Positions 25,726-34,229 of a stretch of 64,000 bases of DNA are shown here, one piece after another. Position 1 is the first letter of the stretch. Each line of letters starts with the position of its first letter. Below the pieces are notes generated by a model. The model had not been told where the DNA came from. It saw only the letters and a list, made by a program, of their open reading frames with translations, and searched no databases. The DNA lies in the NCBI RefSeq assembly GCF_000243335.1, contig NZ_JH597775.1, positions 85,241 to 149,240 of the forward strand, read 5' to 3'. The DNA comes from Leptonema illini DSM 21528. Lineage in GTDB: Bacteria; Spirochaetota; Leptospiria; Leptospirales; Leptonemataceae. The translations under genes and the position numbers were made by a program.

Positions 25726-27558
25726 TTATTCTCGTGTCCGCTTCTGAATCCGCCTGGTGGCGATCTCTTCTTTTAAGGCACTGACGAACTGTGCAAGATC
25801 CCACTCCAGCTGCTCACCCGTGAAATAGTTCCGCGCGTTAATGCGTCGAGCCTGCTGCTCTTTCTCGCCGACAACAAGCATATATGGAATCTTCATCTTT
25901 TCTGCCTGCCGGATTCTTTTCCCGAGCGTCTCCTCGGTCTCCACGCTGACCCGCAGCCCTTCCTTCCGCAGATGCTCCTGCACCTCGAAGGCATAGGCAT
26001 GGAAGGCCTCGCCGACCGGAAGGATTCTCACCTGCTCGGGGGCGAGCCAGAGCGGAAAAGCGCCGGCGAAGTGCTCGATCAGAAATCCGATGAAGCGCTC
26101 ATGCGTTCCAAGCGGGCTGCGATGAATACAGGCCGGACGCTGGAACTGACCCTCTCGATCCACGTATTTTAAATCGAACTTCTCGGGCATAAAAAGATCG
26201 AGCTGACAGGTGCTTGCCGTGAATTCCCGGCCGATCGAACTCTTGATCTGAAAATCCACCTTCGGGCCGTAGAAAGCCGCTCCGTCTTCTTCCACCACAT
26301 AGTCGATTCCAGAAACCTCCATGGCCTGGCGCGTGATCCGTTCCGCCTTCTGCCACATCGCTTCGTCGCCGTGATATTTCTTGTTCTTCGGATTTCGAAG
26401 AGCAAGCACCATCCAGTAATCCTTGATATCAAGAAGATCATAATAGTATTTATGAAGCTTCATCACGCTTAAGAACTCTTCAACGGCCTGATCCTCTGTG
26501 CAGTAGATATGGGCATCGTTCATGCTCATCGCCCGCACCCGCATCAGACCGAAAAGCGCACCGGAGTCTTCGTAGCGATGACAGGTGCCATACTCGGCAA
26601 GCCTGATCGGCAATTCACGATAACTGCGAGGACGAATACCATAGATAGTATGATGGAACGGACAGTTCATCGGCTTCAGATAGTAATTCTCATTATCCAT
26701 CTGCATGGGTGGGAACATGGATTCGCTATAATGCGGAAGATGCTCACTTGTATGGAAGAGACCCTCTTTCGTAATCAGAGGTGTCGTAACTCGCTGGTAG
26801 CCGTGCGCCGCCTCTGTATCCTTTGCCCAGGACTCAAGCTCTTCTTTGACAATATTGCCGCGCGGCAGCCAGAAGATCAACCCCGGACCAACACGCTCCG
26901 AGGTGGCAAAAAGCTCGAGATCGATGCCAAGACGACGGTGATCGCGTTTCCTGGCCTCTTCCATACGCTTTTCATAGCTATCGAGTTCTTCCTGAGTTTC
27001 AAAGAGAAGACCGACCACGCGTTGAAGCATGGGCCTATCTTCCTGTCCCTTCCAGTAGGCGCCCGAAACCGCTGACAGACGAAACGCACCCAGTTCTCCC
27101 GTATTGGCCACATGAGGCCCGCTACACATATCGACAAAGATCTCTTTTTTTCCGTCAGCCGAAACGTTTCTATAGAAGGAAATCTCTTTTTCTCCGGACC
27201 GAATCAGCTCCTCGGCCATTTCGAGCTTATATGTTTCAGATCTATCAGTCAGAAAAGCGACCGCCTCATCAGCGGGCAGAAAAAACCTTTCGAATCGCTG
27301 CCGCGCGCCGGCGATCTTCTTCATTCGCTTTTCAATTTCCTTTAAATCCTCTTCTTTCAATGGAGGATTCGCCTCAATATCATAAAAAAAGCCATTCTCT
27401 GTATCCGGGCCGATGGCAAGCTTTGCATCTGGCCACTTTTCTCGCACGGCCTGTGCCAGAACATGAGCAGCGCTGTGCCTGCGTGTAGACAGTGGGATTC
27501 GCTCTTTTCCCCGTTCAGGAGTTTCACTTTGAGAAATAGAGTCTTGCTTCACGTTCAT
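25726..27558 (-). CDS. thrS: Threonyl-tRNA synthetase lacking the TGS domain
   Basis: A 610-residue class II synthetase. The editing domain has the zinc-type HxxxH (His28, His32 in RHSAAHVLA) and CSGPHVANTGE. The catalytic core follows with LPRGNIVKEEL, LKPMNCPFHHTIY (motif with the zinc-binding cysteine), RLAEYGTCHRYEDSGAL (motif 2) and HRSPLGTHERFIGFLIEH (motif 3). The C-terminal anticodon-binding domain contains KMKIPYMLVVGEKE. The protein starts directly at the editing domain; the usual N-terminal TGS domain of about 60 residues is missing. Downstream HtrA genes follow after 32 bp. Confidence 0.96.
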   Translation of the reverse strand: MNVKQDSISQSETPERGKERIPLSTRRHSAAHVLAQAVREKWPDAKLAIGPDTENGFFYDIEANPPLKEEDLKEIEKRMKKIAGARQRFERFFLPADEAVAFLTDRSETYKLEMAEELIRSGEKEISFYRNVSADGKKEIFVDMCSGPHVANTGELGAFRLSAVSGAYWKGQEDRPMLQRVVGLLFETQEELDSYEKRMEEARKRDHRRLGIDLELFATSERVGPGLIFWLPRGNIVKEELESWAKDTEAAHGYQRVTTPLITKEGLFHTSEHLPHYSESMFPPMQMDNENYYLKPMNCPFHHTIYGIRPRSYRELPIRLAEYGTCHRYEDSGALFGLMRVRAMSMNDAHIYCTEDQAVEEFLSVMKLHKYYYDLLDIKDYWMVLALRNPKNKKYHGDEAMWQKAERITRQAMEVSGIDYVVEEDGAAFYGPKVDFQIKSSIGREFTASTCQLDLFMPEKFDLKYVDREGQFQRPACIHRSPLGTHERFIGFLIEHFAGAFPLWLAPEQVRILPVGEAFHAYAFEVQEHLRKEGLRVSVETEETLGKRIRQAEKMKIPYMLVVGEKEQQARRINARNYFTGEQLEWDLAQFVSALKEEIATRRIQKRTRE

Positions 27559-27746
27559 TCCATTTAGACCTGCTGCCGATTATAGCTTCCAATTAAATAA
27601 TCTCGATGCTGACAGCAATTCTTTCTAAAATTAGGGGATACACGAAGAAGCAGGGCAAAGGCAGCAGACGAGGATGCCATTTTTAATAAATATTTATGCC
27701 CACTTTCAGCCAAGAAGGCGAGACATTCGCCCTATTCCCGCCCTGC

Positions 27747-27962
27747 CTAAATCTCGTACTTGTTTCTGACGGTGCATTTTGGGCATATGCAGGTGACTTC
27801 GCCTTTCACCCTTGACCCCTTATCAGTTTTAATCTTTCCAGTTGCCGTAAAATCAAAAGATATACCTTCTTGTACGTAGTGTCCTGCTCCATATCGGGCA
27901 CTTCCTTTCATTTCAAACCCGCAAGCATGACATTTCACTGTTAAGCGTATCGATTCAGCCAC
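27747..27962 (-). CDS. Small zinc-ribbon-like protein
   Basis: A 71-residue protein with paired cysteines CHAC (near residue 11) and CICPKC (near residue 59), a pattern that fits a zinc ribbon. The middle is beta-prone (GISFDFTATGKIKTDKGSRVKGEVTC). The start is GTG 27962, preceded by a run of G residues at a normal distance. It stands alone between thrS and a gene-poor stretch, and its codon use is more A/T-rich than the chromosomal genes nearby. Function is unknown. Confidence 0.6.
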   Translation of the reverse strand: MAESIRLTVKCHACGFEMKGSARYGAGHYVQEGISFDFTATGKIKTDKGSRVKGEVTCICPKCTVRNKYEI

Positions 27963-28731
27963 ACAGCCCCCACCCTCGATTATTTTTAATCATTTCTGCC
28001 TTCTCTTCAAGAGGCTCCCGCTCCTGCCCCCTATCCGTAAGCAATCACCGCTTTTCGGAAGCTGCGGCATCCTTTTGCTTTCTATTCCTGCCTGCGGTGA
28101 GGCGCTGTCAATTCGTCGTAAGTACTGTGTCCGACATACTTATGCCATCCTGTCAGGAGGGCAGCTCTGCATGCGCTCCTCTTTGCCCGGTCACACCTGG
28201 GTGAAGGAGGAACCCCGGTTTTTGAGCCGTAGCCGATCACTCAATCGTTGATTACCGGACAGCGCGCGCCATCGAACACGTGAAAATGCCCCATACCGGG
28301 GGTCAAAAGGGATCAAAACGATCGTCTACACGCCCTCCGGGCGGCTTTAAAGCGCAGGCACCCTGCAACAGCCAGAACATGAACACTTACACTGGAATAT
28401 CATGTGTCCCCTTCCTGCCCTTTCGCTCTCGTTGGTCAAGGACGAATCGGACGAATACGGAACACATAGCGGAGGCCCTATCTTGGATCCAAGTAATGGA
28501 TTAAAAATAGACAGTTGCCGCTGGCAGCTCCACCCTAACTGTTCTATAGTTAGCGCTGCTGCTTCATAAGTGATCAATTTTAAGCGCACCGGCAGGCTAA
28601 TGCCCTGCCATCCCCCTTTCTGAGATATCCGTTTCTAATTTGAAAGCGCAGTGGCAGAAACGCTACCCAATTGATGTGGATCGCCAGGAGAGGCGGCCAG
28701 AGAGACTCGGCGAGGCCATGCAGAATGTCGG
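27963..28731. other. Intergenic stretch of about 770 bp with no gene
   Basis: I see no gene with a good start and ribosome site. Short open frames exist but their composition looks random. One copy of TCCGACAT (28130-28137) matches the half-site of the paired palindrome upstream of parA at 32313-32371. The stretch marks the left edge of the second accessory block, so it may be a junction or a decayed region. Confidence 0.5.
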
Positions 28732-29091
28732 TTAAGCGGGACGTGAAGACGTTTTGCGCGATCGTGACGCCTTCTTAGATGTAGTGGCAGTCTTGGAGCG
28801 TGCGCTCTTTCTCTTCTCTTTTTCGATCCGCTCCCGATGCTGTATGCGTTGATCACGCTTTAGCATGTAAAGAAAGTGTTTCGCGTATTGCGAGAATGGC
28901 TCAGGGATCTGATCGGCGTCAAAGCCGAGCGGATCATCGAACAGGGCGCGAATCAGGTGTGGTGGAATATCTTCTCGTTCCACGCCCATAAGGATCTCCA
29001 GCCGGTTGCAGATTTCCTTATCGTTGACTTCGCGGATAAGCTTCTTCATTGAGTTGAGAAGCTTGCTTACACCTGGATTTCCTTTAGACAT
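28732..29091 (-). CDS. Unrecognised protein with Lys/Arg-rich tail
   Basis: A 119-residue protein starting at ATG 29091, with GGAG nine bases upstream. The first 75 residues are helical and mixed in charge (KLLNSMKKLIREVNDKEICNRLEIL, DIPPHLIRALFDDPLGFD). The last 35 are strongly basic (RERIEKEKRKSARSK, then repeated K, S, T, R), which suggests nucleic-acid binding. No family was recognised. It overlaps the previous gene by 25 bp and is the last gene of the four-gene leftward operon. Confidence 0.65.
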   Translation of the reverse strand: MSKGNPGVSKLLNSMKKLIREVNDKEICNRLEILMGVEREDIPPHLIRALFDDPLGFDADQIPEPFSQYAKHFLYMLKRDQRIQHRERIEKEKRKSARSKTATTSKKASRSRKTSSRPA

Positions 29092-30062
29092 GACTGCTGC
29101 TCCGGCAAGTTCCATAAAATCCCCGGAGCACTGCGAAGCAAGCGCAAACCCTGAGCCAGGGGCTCGCTTACACCGGCCTCCCCCCTCCCCTGATGGGCCT
29201 CTTCATATTGAGAGGTGCCGCTCAGAAGATCGACAGAAGAAACACCAGGTAACGCCGACCATTCCAGAAACCGTTCTGAACGATGGCTCACCGAAACCGA
29301 AACAAAAGAGCTCGCTGGAGAACGATCCTTACGGGAGAAAGGCAAGTAGCTCAGTGCTGCACGGCCCATGCCTGCGGCCATACTCACAGGTCTTTCCATT
29401 CTAACGATTGCGACAGCGCAGGTTGAAGCCCGATCCAACAGGCATGCCCGCTGTTTTACCGGCTCCTCTTCTTGAAGAGACGCTGGTAAAGCCCCTGAGA
29501 TGCAGCGCTCGGTCGCCTGCTCCTCTTCCCTTCCCTTCGTCGGCGTCAGGCTGACTGCAAAACTATTCACGCCTCTTCCATAAAGAGACGCAACTGCACA
29601 GGCCGAACTCCCTGGATGCCCGGCGAAAGACTCGCGCATGCGAGCCCGGTCCCTGTGCTCTCTGCATTCCATGAACTGCAGACTCAGCCACGGCCCTTCT
29701 GTCTGCTCTTCAGAAGGCTCTGGAAAATCCCATAACTCGAATGACCCTGCAAGTGCTCCACGAAATGCCGTGCTCAGCCAGCTACGAGCCTCCCGGGCTG
29801 TAGAGTCTGAAGGCTGGGAGGATTTGAAAACCATTGTTTTCCGGTATGAAAAGTCTGGATTATCGCTAACCTGGCTTCCATCCGCCACGCCTTCCTCAGG
29901 ACCGAACGTGCGCGCAGAGGCCACAACCGGAGCCGGCGGCATGACGGAAACAGTCGAAGCCGCCTCCTTTTCAGGCGAGGCGACGGTCATAGCAGCGGCA
30001 AGGAACAGTCCGGACCAGCTCATATGCGACATAATAGGGCAGCCTGCCTGCATTGCAAGCAT
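29067..30062 (-). CDS. Unrecognised exported protein of the accessory operon
   Basis: A 331-residue protein. The ATG at 30062 follows the previous stop by 3 bp and has GGAGG inside the end of that gene, so translation is coupled. A hydrophobic segment near residues 14-28 (MSWSGLFLAAAMTVA) followed by SPEKEA looks like a signal peptide. The rest is low in hydrophobic segments and rich in S, E, R and A with several cysteines (SSACAVAS, RCISGA, RACLLD, STCAVA). I found no known domain. Part could be poorly conserved surface or secreted protein. Confidence 0.6.
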   Translation of the reverse strand: MLAMQAGCPIMSHMSWSGLFLAAAMTVASPEKEAASTVSVMPPAPVVASARTFGPEEGVADGSQVSDNPDFSYRKTMVFKSSQPSDSTAREARSWLSTAFRGALAGSFELWDFPEPSEEQTEGPWLSLQFMECREHRDRARMRESFAGHPGSSACAVASLYGRGVNSFAVSLTPTKGREEEQATERCISGALPASLQEEEPVKQRACLLDRASTCAVAIVRMERPVSMAAGMGRAALSYLPFSRKDRSPASSFVSVSVSHRSERFLEWSALPGVSSVDLLSGTSQYEEAHQGRGEAGVSEPLAQGLRLLRSAPGILWNLPEQQSCLKEIQV

Positions 30063-30065
30063 TTT

Positions 30066-31004
30066 TCACCCCCCTCCTCCCAGTCTGTACTCCAGCTCCC
30101 AGAGGGCGATCTCCTCCTCTCGCCCCCTGGCCCTTTCCCTCTGCTTGCGAAGAAAAGGGAGAAGCCTGCTTGCAACATCATTCCCGATGCCTGTCTCGAC
30201 CTCCCGGTCAATGCCCTCGCGATCCTTCCTGATCACAAGATCAATCATGCGGAAAAAAGCCGACAGGCGCCCTATTCTCTCATGCTGACGCGACAACTCC
30301 GGATTTTTCGTGTCGTTTTTGAACATCACGTCTATAAATGCCCTGATGAACTCTACGTCCTGGCTGCTCAGGTCATAGTCTACGGGAAGACGCTCCATGC
30401 CGGCATAGTCCAGTCGTCTCAAGAAGACCCGGGCCATATAGACGGGATTCCGGCTCACATGATCCATTCCTGGACGGTCGATCAGATCTGCTGCCCGGAC
30501 TCGCGCCGGCACAGGCGGAGCCTGTTCGCTGCCGGACTTTGCTTGAAAGATCCGTGCATGAGGGAAAGCCACCCGGACCCCCATGCTATCAATACGCGGC
30601 ACATCTGGACCGAGGATTACGATTCGGAAGTTTTTTCGATCAAGATCGCTGAGATCCCTCAAGAATCCGCGAACATCAGAGAAATGTCTTACATAAACGG
30701 GAAACTGATCCGTTATCACGCGAACGTTGAGCTGAAGCAGCTTCCGATCGCTGTCCCCGCCGGCTCGGTAAGGAACGGCGATCGATCTTGAACGCACGGG
30801 CAAAAGCGACAGCCCCTCTTCTCCAACGAGTGGCTGCACACCGGCGCCGAGGAAAACCACGCCAGTAACCTTCACTCCCGAGATACGGATCTGCTCGGGC
30901 GTGACTACATCCATCTTCCCTCTGTAAACACCGCAGGCCAGGCTCTGCTCGTCCACAACGAGAAAATAGCCGCCCGGGGTTTTGAATTCACGCAGCTGGC
31001 TCAC
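30066..31004 (-). CDS. Unrecognised cytoplasmic protein, second gene of accessory operon
   Basis: A 312-residue protein with no signal peptide. The N-terminal 110 residues are beta-rich (GYFLVVDEQSLACGVYRG, QIRISGVKVTGVVFLGAG, LNVRVITDQFPVYVRHF), and the C-terminal 130 are helical and charged, ending in a long RERARGREEEIALWELEYRL helix. FRIVILGPDVPRIDS resembles a nucleotide-fold strand but no P-loop follows. Its start overlaps the regulator's stop by 4 bp (ATGA). No family was recognised. Confidence 0.65.
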   Translation of the reverse strand: MSQLREFKTPGGYFLVVDEQSLACGVYRGKMDVVTPEQIRISGVKVTGVVFLGAGVQPLVGEEGLSLLPVRSRSIAVPYRAGGDSDRKLLQLNVRVITDQFPVYVRHFSDVRGFLRDLSDLDRKNFRIVILGPDVPRIDSMGVRVAFPHARIFQAKSGSEQAPPVPARVRAADLIDRPGMDHVSRNPVYMARVFLRRLDYAGMERLPVDYDLSSQDVEFIRAFIDVMFKNDTKNPELSRQHERIGRLSAFFRMIDLVIRKDREGIDREVETGIGNDVASRLLPFLRKQRERARGREEEIALWELEYRLGGGG

Positions 31005-32248
31005 CGCGCCTCCTCCTGTAAACCAAGGCGGCTCCAGCGATACTGGAGCGAGCCTCTTGAGATACCAAGCGCCCGCGCCATGTGAACCTGATTCCCGCCA
31101 TGGATGGCATGTGCCTGCAACAGCAGTTTCCTTTCGAGCTCCTCTGTTCGCCGTCGCAGATTCAAAGCGTCTTCCTCGCTACGGTACCATAGCCCGAAAT
31201 GCAGATCGGACGGTTCAATCCATTCCGTTCTCGTAAGAAAATATGCGGCCTCAATTGTTTCATAAAACTCCTGGAGGTTCCCAGGCCAGTCGTAGCTGGC
31301 AATGGCTTTCAGCGAAGCCTCCGATATCTGGATATGCCGCCTGTTAGCAGTAACAAGTCGATCCAGATATCGTTGCGCTTCAAGAGCGAGAAGTTCACGT
31401 TGCTGTCGCAAGGGCGGCAAAACAATCCTGTTCTGACTGATTCGCTGGCCGAGAGCCGGGTCAAACTGTCCGGCCGCTATCATGGCATCAAGGTTTCGCG
31501 AAGTATCAAAGAGCCAGAAGCGACCATCTCCCGAAATGGCAGAAAGAATGCGCAGCTGCATAGCCGGAGCAAGATTGGCAACTTCTTCAATAATAATGGT
31601 TCCACTGCGCTCAATGACCGGTGTAGCCTGGCTCGACCGCAATCTTTCCCCAACGGCATCGCCGAAAAACTCTCGCAGCTGGACCTCCTCGGCGATGCGG
31701 CCGGGACGGAAGTGAGCGGTCGAGCCGCCAAAGCGATACTTCTCGATAAACGAAAGGACCTGCTGCCGCCCACTGCCTTCCTCTGACACGATTAGCAGCG
31801 GAGACGAACTGCGGAGAATGCCGGGCAACATGCGACCAAGCCAGAGAGGCAGACTATCCAGATCTCGCCTAAGCTGACGCAGATCGGGGACGACAAGCAG
31901 ACGCAAAAAATCCTCAGAGGGGGCGAAGCCCGGCGGCAGCTCCAGGAGCATCACTACGGAGGGCCGCTCAACACTGTCGAGGAAGAGCCACAGTCCGCAG
32001 CCCGGCCTGGAGGCGTGTTCTGAAGGAATCTGGATATACCCGTTTTCAAAGAGAGGGGTCCAGAGCTCCGGCTCTTTTTCGAGGAATTCGTAACGGTAAT
32101 CCGTAAAGAACCCGCGACTGAAGAGCGGGCGAAACACACCTTGATCGAGAGTGAAAAAATGACAGAGAGAGCCCTCCGGCAATAGAGAGAATCCCCCGGT
32201 TCGTTCTGCGTCCACTCCGTGGAAAAAGGAATCGATCAAATCCGACAT
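31001..32248 (-). CDS. Degenerate sigma54-activator-like AAA+ protein with Fis-type HTH
   Basis: A 415-residue regulator. The N-terminal 140 residues are a GAF/sensor-like region. The middle resembles the AAA+ domain of sigma54 activators but is degenerate: the P-loop reads IVSEEGSGRQQV, the GAFTGA loop is replaced (REFFGDAVGERL), while GTIIIEEVANL (Walker B) and ASYDWPGNLQEF (sensor II, usually YxWPGNxREL) are still recognisable. The C-terminus is a Fis-type HTH (GNQVHMARALGISRGSLQYRW). Without a good Walker A and GAFTGA it probably does not open sigma54 promoters and may act as a DNA-binding repressor or sensor. It heads the leftward operon, divergent from parA. Confidence 0.82.
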   Translation of the reverse strand: MSDLIDSFFHGVDAERTGGFSLLPEGSLCHFFTLDQGVFRPLFSRGFFTDYRYEFLEKEPELWTPLFENGYIQIPSEHASRPGCGLWLFLDSVERPSVVMLLELPPGFAPSEDFLRLLVVPDLRQLRRDLDSLPLWLGRMLPGILRSSSPLLIVSEEGSGRQQVLSFIEKYRFGGSTAHFRPGRIAEEVQLREFFGDAVGERLRSSQATPVIERSGTIIIEEVANLAPAMQLRILSAISGDGRFWLFDTSRNLDAMIAAGQFDPALGQRISQNRIVLPPLRQQRELLALEAQRYLDRLVTANRRHIQISEASLKAIASYDWPGNLQEFYETIEAAYFLTRTEWIEPSDLHFGLWYRSEEDALNLRRRTEELERKLLLQAHAIHGGNQVHMARALGISRGSLQYRWSRLGLQEEAR

Positions 32249-32312
32249 AGGCCGCCTTCATTATCGGCGATCAGACCAGCAAAAATGATCCGTCATCCCG
32301 ATTTCCCCGCAT

Positions 32313-32371
32313 GTCGGACATCCGACACATCGGCCGCCACACGAAAGACTCTCACATGTCGGACATCCGAC
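32313..32371. promoter_or_regulatory. Pair of GTCGGACATCCGAC palindromes between divergent operons
   Basis: Two identical copies of GTCGG-ACAT-CCGAC lie at 32313-32326 and 32358-32371, 45 bp apart (about four helical turns), both inside CATGTCGGACATCCGAC. A half-site TCCGACAT (32241-32248) overlaps the regulator's start codon and another lies at 28130. These could be operators of the Fis-type regulator or a parS-like centromere bound by ParB; the position upstream of parA suits either. Confidence 0.7.
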
Positions 32372-32454
32372 TTTTTGAGCGCGAAAACGAGAATTTCGGT
32401 CATTTTTCAAAAAAGGCTTGAGCTCTCCACTTGCGTCAATCTGCTCGAACAGAC

Positions 32455-33213
32455 GTGAAAAAGAGATACTGCATTGCCATCACCAACCAGAAAGGCGGGG
32501 AAGGGAAAACCACGACCGCCATCAACCTTTCCTGTGCCCTGGCCGGAATGGGACACAAGACCCTGCTCGCCGACCTTGACCCACAGGCCAACTCGAGCGG
32601 CATCTTCGCCAACCCGGACCGACTGGAGCTGAGCCTTTATAATGTTTTCAGCGGAACAAGCACGCTCAAGGAGATCATTGTCGGCACGGAGGTTGAGAAC
32701 CTGGATCTTGCCCCCTCGAAGATTACCCTTGCCGAAATTGAAAGCGCCGGGGTAAACGTCGATGCCCCCTATGTGATTCGAGACGCCTTTCAGTCAGTCC
32801 CCGAATACGATTTCATCATTATGGATTGCCCGCCAAGCCTTTCCATTTTCACCATCAACGCACTGGTGGCGGCCACACACGTTGTCATCCCTGCACAGGC
32901 AGAGAAATTCTCAATCGATGGGATGACCGGGTTGCGCAATACAATCAACTCCATTAAACGGCGTATCAATCCCGATCTCGCTATTGCCGGGGCGCTGCTC
33001 ACACAGCTGAAGCCTAACACAGTCCTGTCGAAAACGATCATGCCGGTCATCTCGGATTTCTTCCCTGTCTTCAAAACCTCAATCTCAGAGGGTGTTGCGA
33101 TTGGAGAAAGTCATCTCGCCCGGAAGAATATCTTTATGTATGCCCCGGAATCCAGACAGGCAAAGGAATATCTCACATTCACAGAGGAGTTGATCGGTGA
33201 GCTCGAAGCATAA
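32455..33213 (+). CDS. parA: ParA-family ATPase of the second replicon module
   Basis: A 252-residue ParA/Soj-like ATPase starting MKKRYCIAITNQKGG at GTG 32455 (a TTG at 32431 would add eight residues; neither has a strong ribosome site). The deviant Walker A reads KGGEGKTTT at residues 13-21, with Glu where Val is usual. LLADLDPQANSS and FIIMDCPPSLS are the A' and Walker B motifs. It overlaps parB by 17 bp. It would drive partition of a plasmid- or phage-like replicon. Sequence and size differ clearly from the ParA at 2482-3243. Confidence 0.92.
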   Translation: MKKRYCIAITNQKGGEGKTTTAINLSCALAGMGHKTLLADLDPQANSSGIFANPDRLELSLYNVFSGTSTLKEIIVGTEVENLDLAPSKITLAEIESAGVNVDAPYVIRDAFQSVPEYDFIIMDCPPSLSIFTINALVAATHVVIPAQAEKFSIDGMTGLRNTINSIKRRINPDLAIAGALLTQLKPNTVLSKTIMPVISDFFPVFKTSISEGVAIGESHLARKNIFMYAPESRQAKEYLTFTEELIGELEA

Positions 33214-34024
33214 AAAATTGGGCGGGCTGGCCGATATCTTCCAGTCAGAGTCCCTGGATGGAGCAATCACAAAGCTTCCCATCGCCCGGATACGTCCATC
33301 AGAAGATCAACCGCGTCGGGACAGAACACATGCCGTCGACGAACTGAGCGAGAGTATTCGTCGGGACGGGCTCCTGTCTCCTATCGTAGTGACCAAGGAA
33401 GGAGATACCTACAGGGTCATCGCCGGCGAGCGTAGATTCCACGCTGTCAGTCGTCTCGGGTGGAAAGACGTTGAATGCCGGATCATCTCAAGAGAGCAGC
33501 GCGACTATTTTCGCATTGCCCTGATCGAGAATCTCCAGCGAGAGAACCTGAACGCAGAAGAAGAAGCCGATGCCCTAATTAAGCTGAAAAAGCAAGAGGA
33601 CCTGAGCGACCAGGAGCTGGCAAAGCTCGTAGGCAAATCCCGAAACTATGTAACGGAAATCCTCAGTATTGCCACCCTGCCGCCGGAGTATCTTGAAGAA
33701 TGCCGAAGCCGCGGACTGACTCAGAAGAATTTTCTCATCCAGGCCGTTCAGGCCTTCCGGAAAGGGCGACATGAAGAATTCCTCTCCGCATTCGAAGGCG
33801 GAGAGATCCGCACTGTAAGAGATGCAAAGGACTTTAACCAGGAGCGAACGACCACTGTTCGCTCTCATGAAAGGAAAAGCCCCGCAACTAACCCGGCCGC
33901 AAATCCGCCTTTAAGGATTGAGAGAAGAGGGGAGCAGATCATCATCACTACTGCAGATGCATCCAGTGCAGAGCAGATAGAAAAGGTTATCCGAAAAGTG
34001 CTATCCCGGCCCCCCCGGGACTAA
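33197..34024 (+). CDS. parB: ParB-family centromere-binding protein
   Basis: A 275-residue ParB/Spo0J-like protein. The start is GTG 33197, with AGAGGAG nine bases upstream, inside the end of parA. The CTP-binding box is VIAGERRFHAV (GERR at 77-80), ALIENLQRENLN is the second conserved box at 108-119, and the HTH lies at about 137-157 (SDQELAKLVGKSRNYVTEIL). The C-terminal part has a charged dimerisation segment. Partner of the ParA just upstream and of the rep gene downstream. Confidence 0.92.
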   Translation: MSSKHKKLGGLADIFQSESLDGAITKLPIARIRPSEDQPRRDRTHAVDELSESIRRDGLLSPIVVTKEGDTYRVIAGERRFHAVSRLGWKDVECRIISREQRDYFRIALIENLQRENLNAEEEADALIKLKKQEDLSDQELAKLVGKSRNYVTEILSIATLPPEYLEECRSRGLTQKNFLIQAVQAFRKGRHEEFLSAFEGGEIRTVRDAKDFNQERTTTVRSHERKSPATNPAANPPLRIERRGEQIIITTADASSAEQIEKVIRKVLSRPPRD

Positions 34025-34068
34025 ACATGCGTTTCGCCGTCGGGCGGCGGCTACTACATATGCTGCAC

Positions 34069-34100
34069 ATCCGTCAAGTACCCAAAAGTACTTGACGGAT
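34069..34100. repeat. Perfect 13-bp inverted repeat upstream of rep
   Basis: Arms ATCCGTCAAGTAC (34069-34081) and GTACTTGACGGAT (34088-34100) are exact complements around the loop CCAAAA. It lies 45 bp after parB and has no T-run, so it may be a protein-binding site (Rep, ParB or resolvase) more than a terminator. Confidence 0.75.
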
Positions 34101-34108
34101 ATTTAGAC

Positions 34109-34127
34109 GACATAATCTTCTTATGTC
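34109..34127. repeat. Inverted repeat GACATAA-TCTTC-TTATGTC
   Basis: A perfect 7-bp stem with a 5-nt spacer. The arm GACATAA occurs again at 34233-34239 within the minus-strand promoter, so a factor binding it could touch both sites. Confidence 0.55.
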
Positions 34128-34171
34128 ACATCCCGGCATCCAGGATCCGAAAAACAATAAAAAGAATTCCG

Positions 34172-34202
34172 GGAAAAAAAAATACCCCTCTTCAGGAGGG
34201 GT
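34172..34202 (-). terminator. Rho-independent terminator on the minus strand
   Basis: On the minus strand the stem is ACCCCTC/GAGGGGT (7 bp, loop CTGAA), followed by one A and nine T residues, a textbook intrinsic terminator. On the plus strand no T-run follows. No protein gene on the minus strand needs it. Confidence 0.85.
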
Positions 34203-34229
34203 CGGGGCTTCCATTGGGAATGAATGGTT
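34172..34229 (-). ncRNA. Candidate antisense RNA (about 57 nt) to the rep leader
   Basis: A minus-strand promoter (34236-34263) and a strong minus-strand terminator (34172-34202) frame a transcript of about 57 nt with no minus-strand gene between them. It would be fully complementary to the rep mRNA leader, including the start of the small leader ORF at 34220. Plasmid copy-number antisense RNAs such as CopA and RNAI have this layout. The element is read directly from sequence; its expression is inferred. Confidence 0.65.

Noticed and set aside
28280-28504. A 74-codon plus-strand frame in the gene-poor stretch
   Set aside because: Composition looks random, no ribosome site, no similarity to any family I know.
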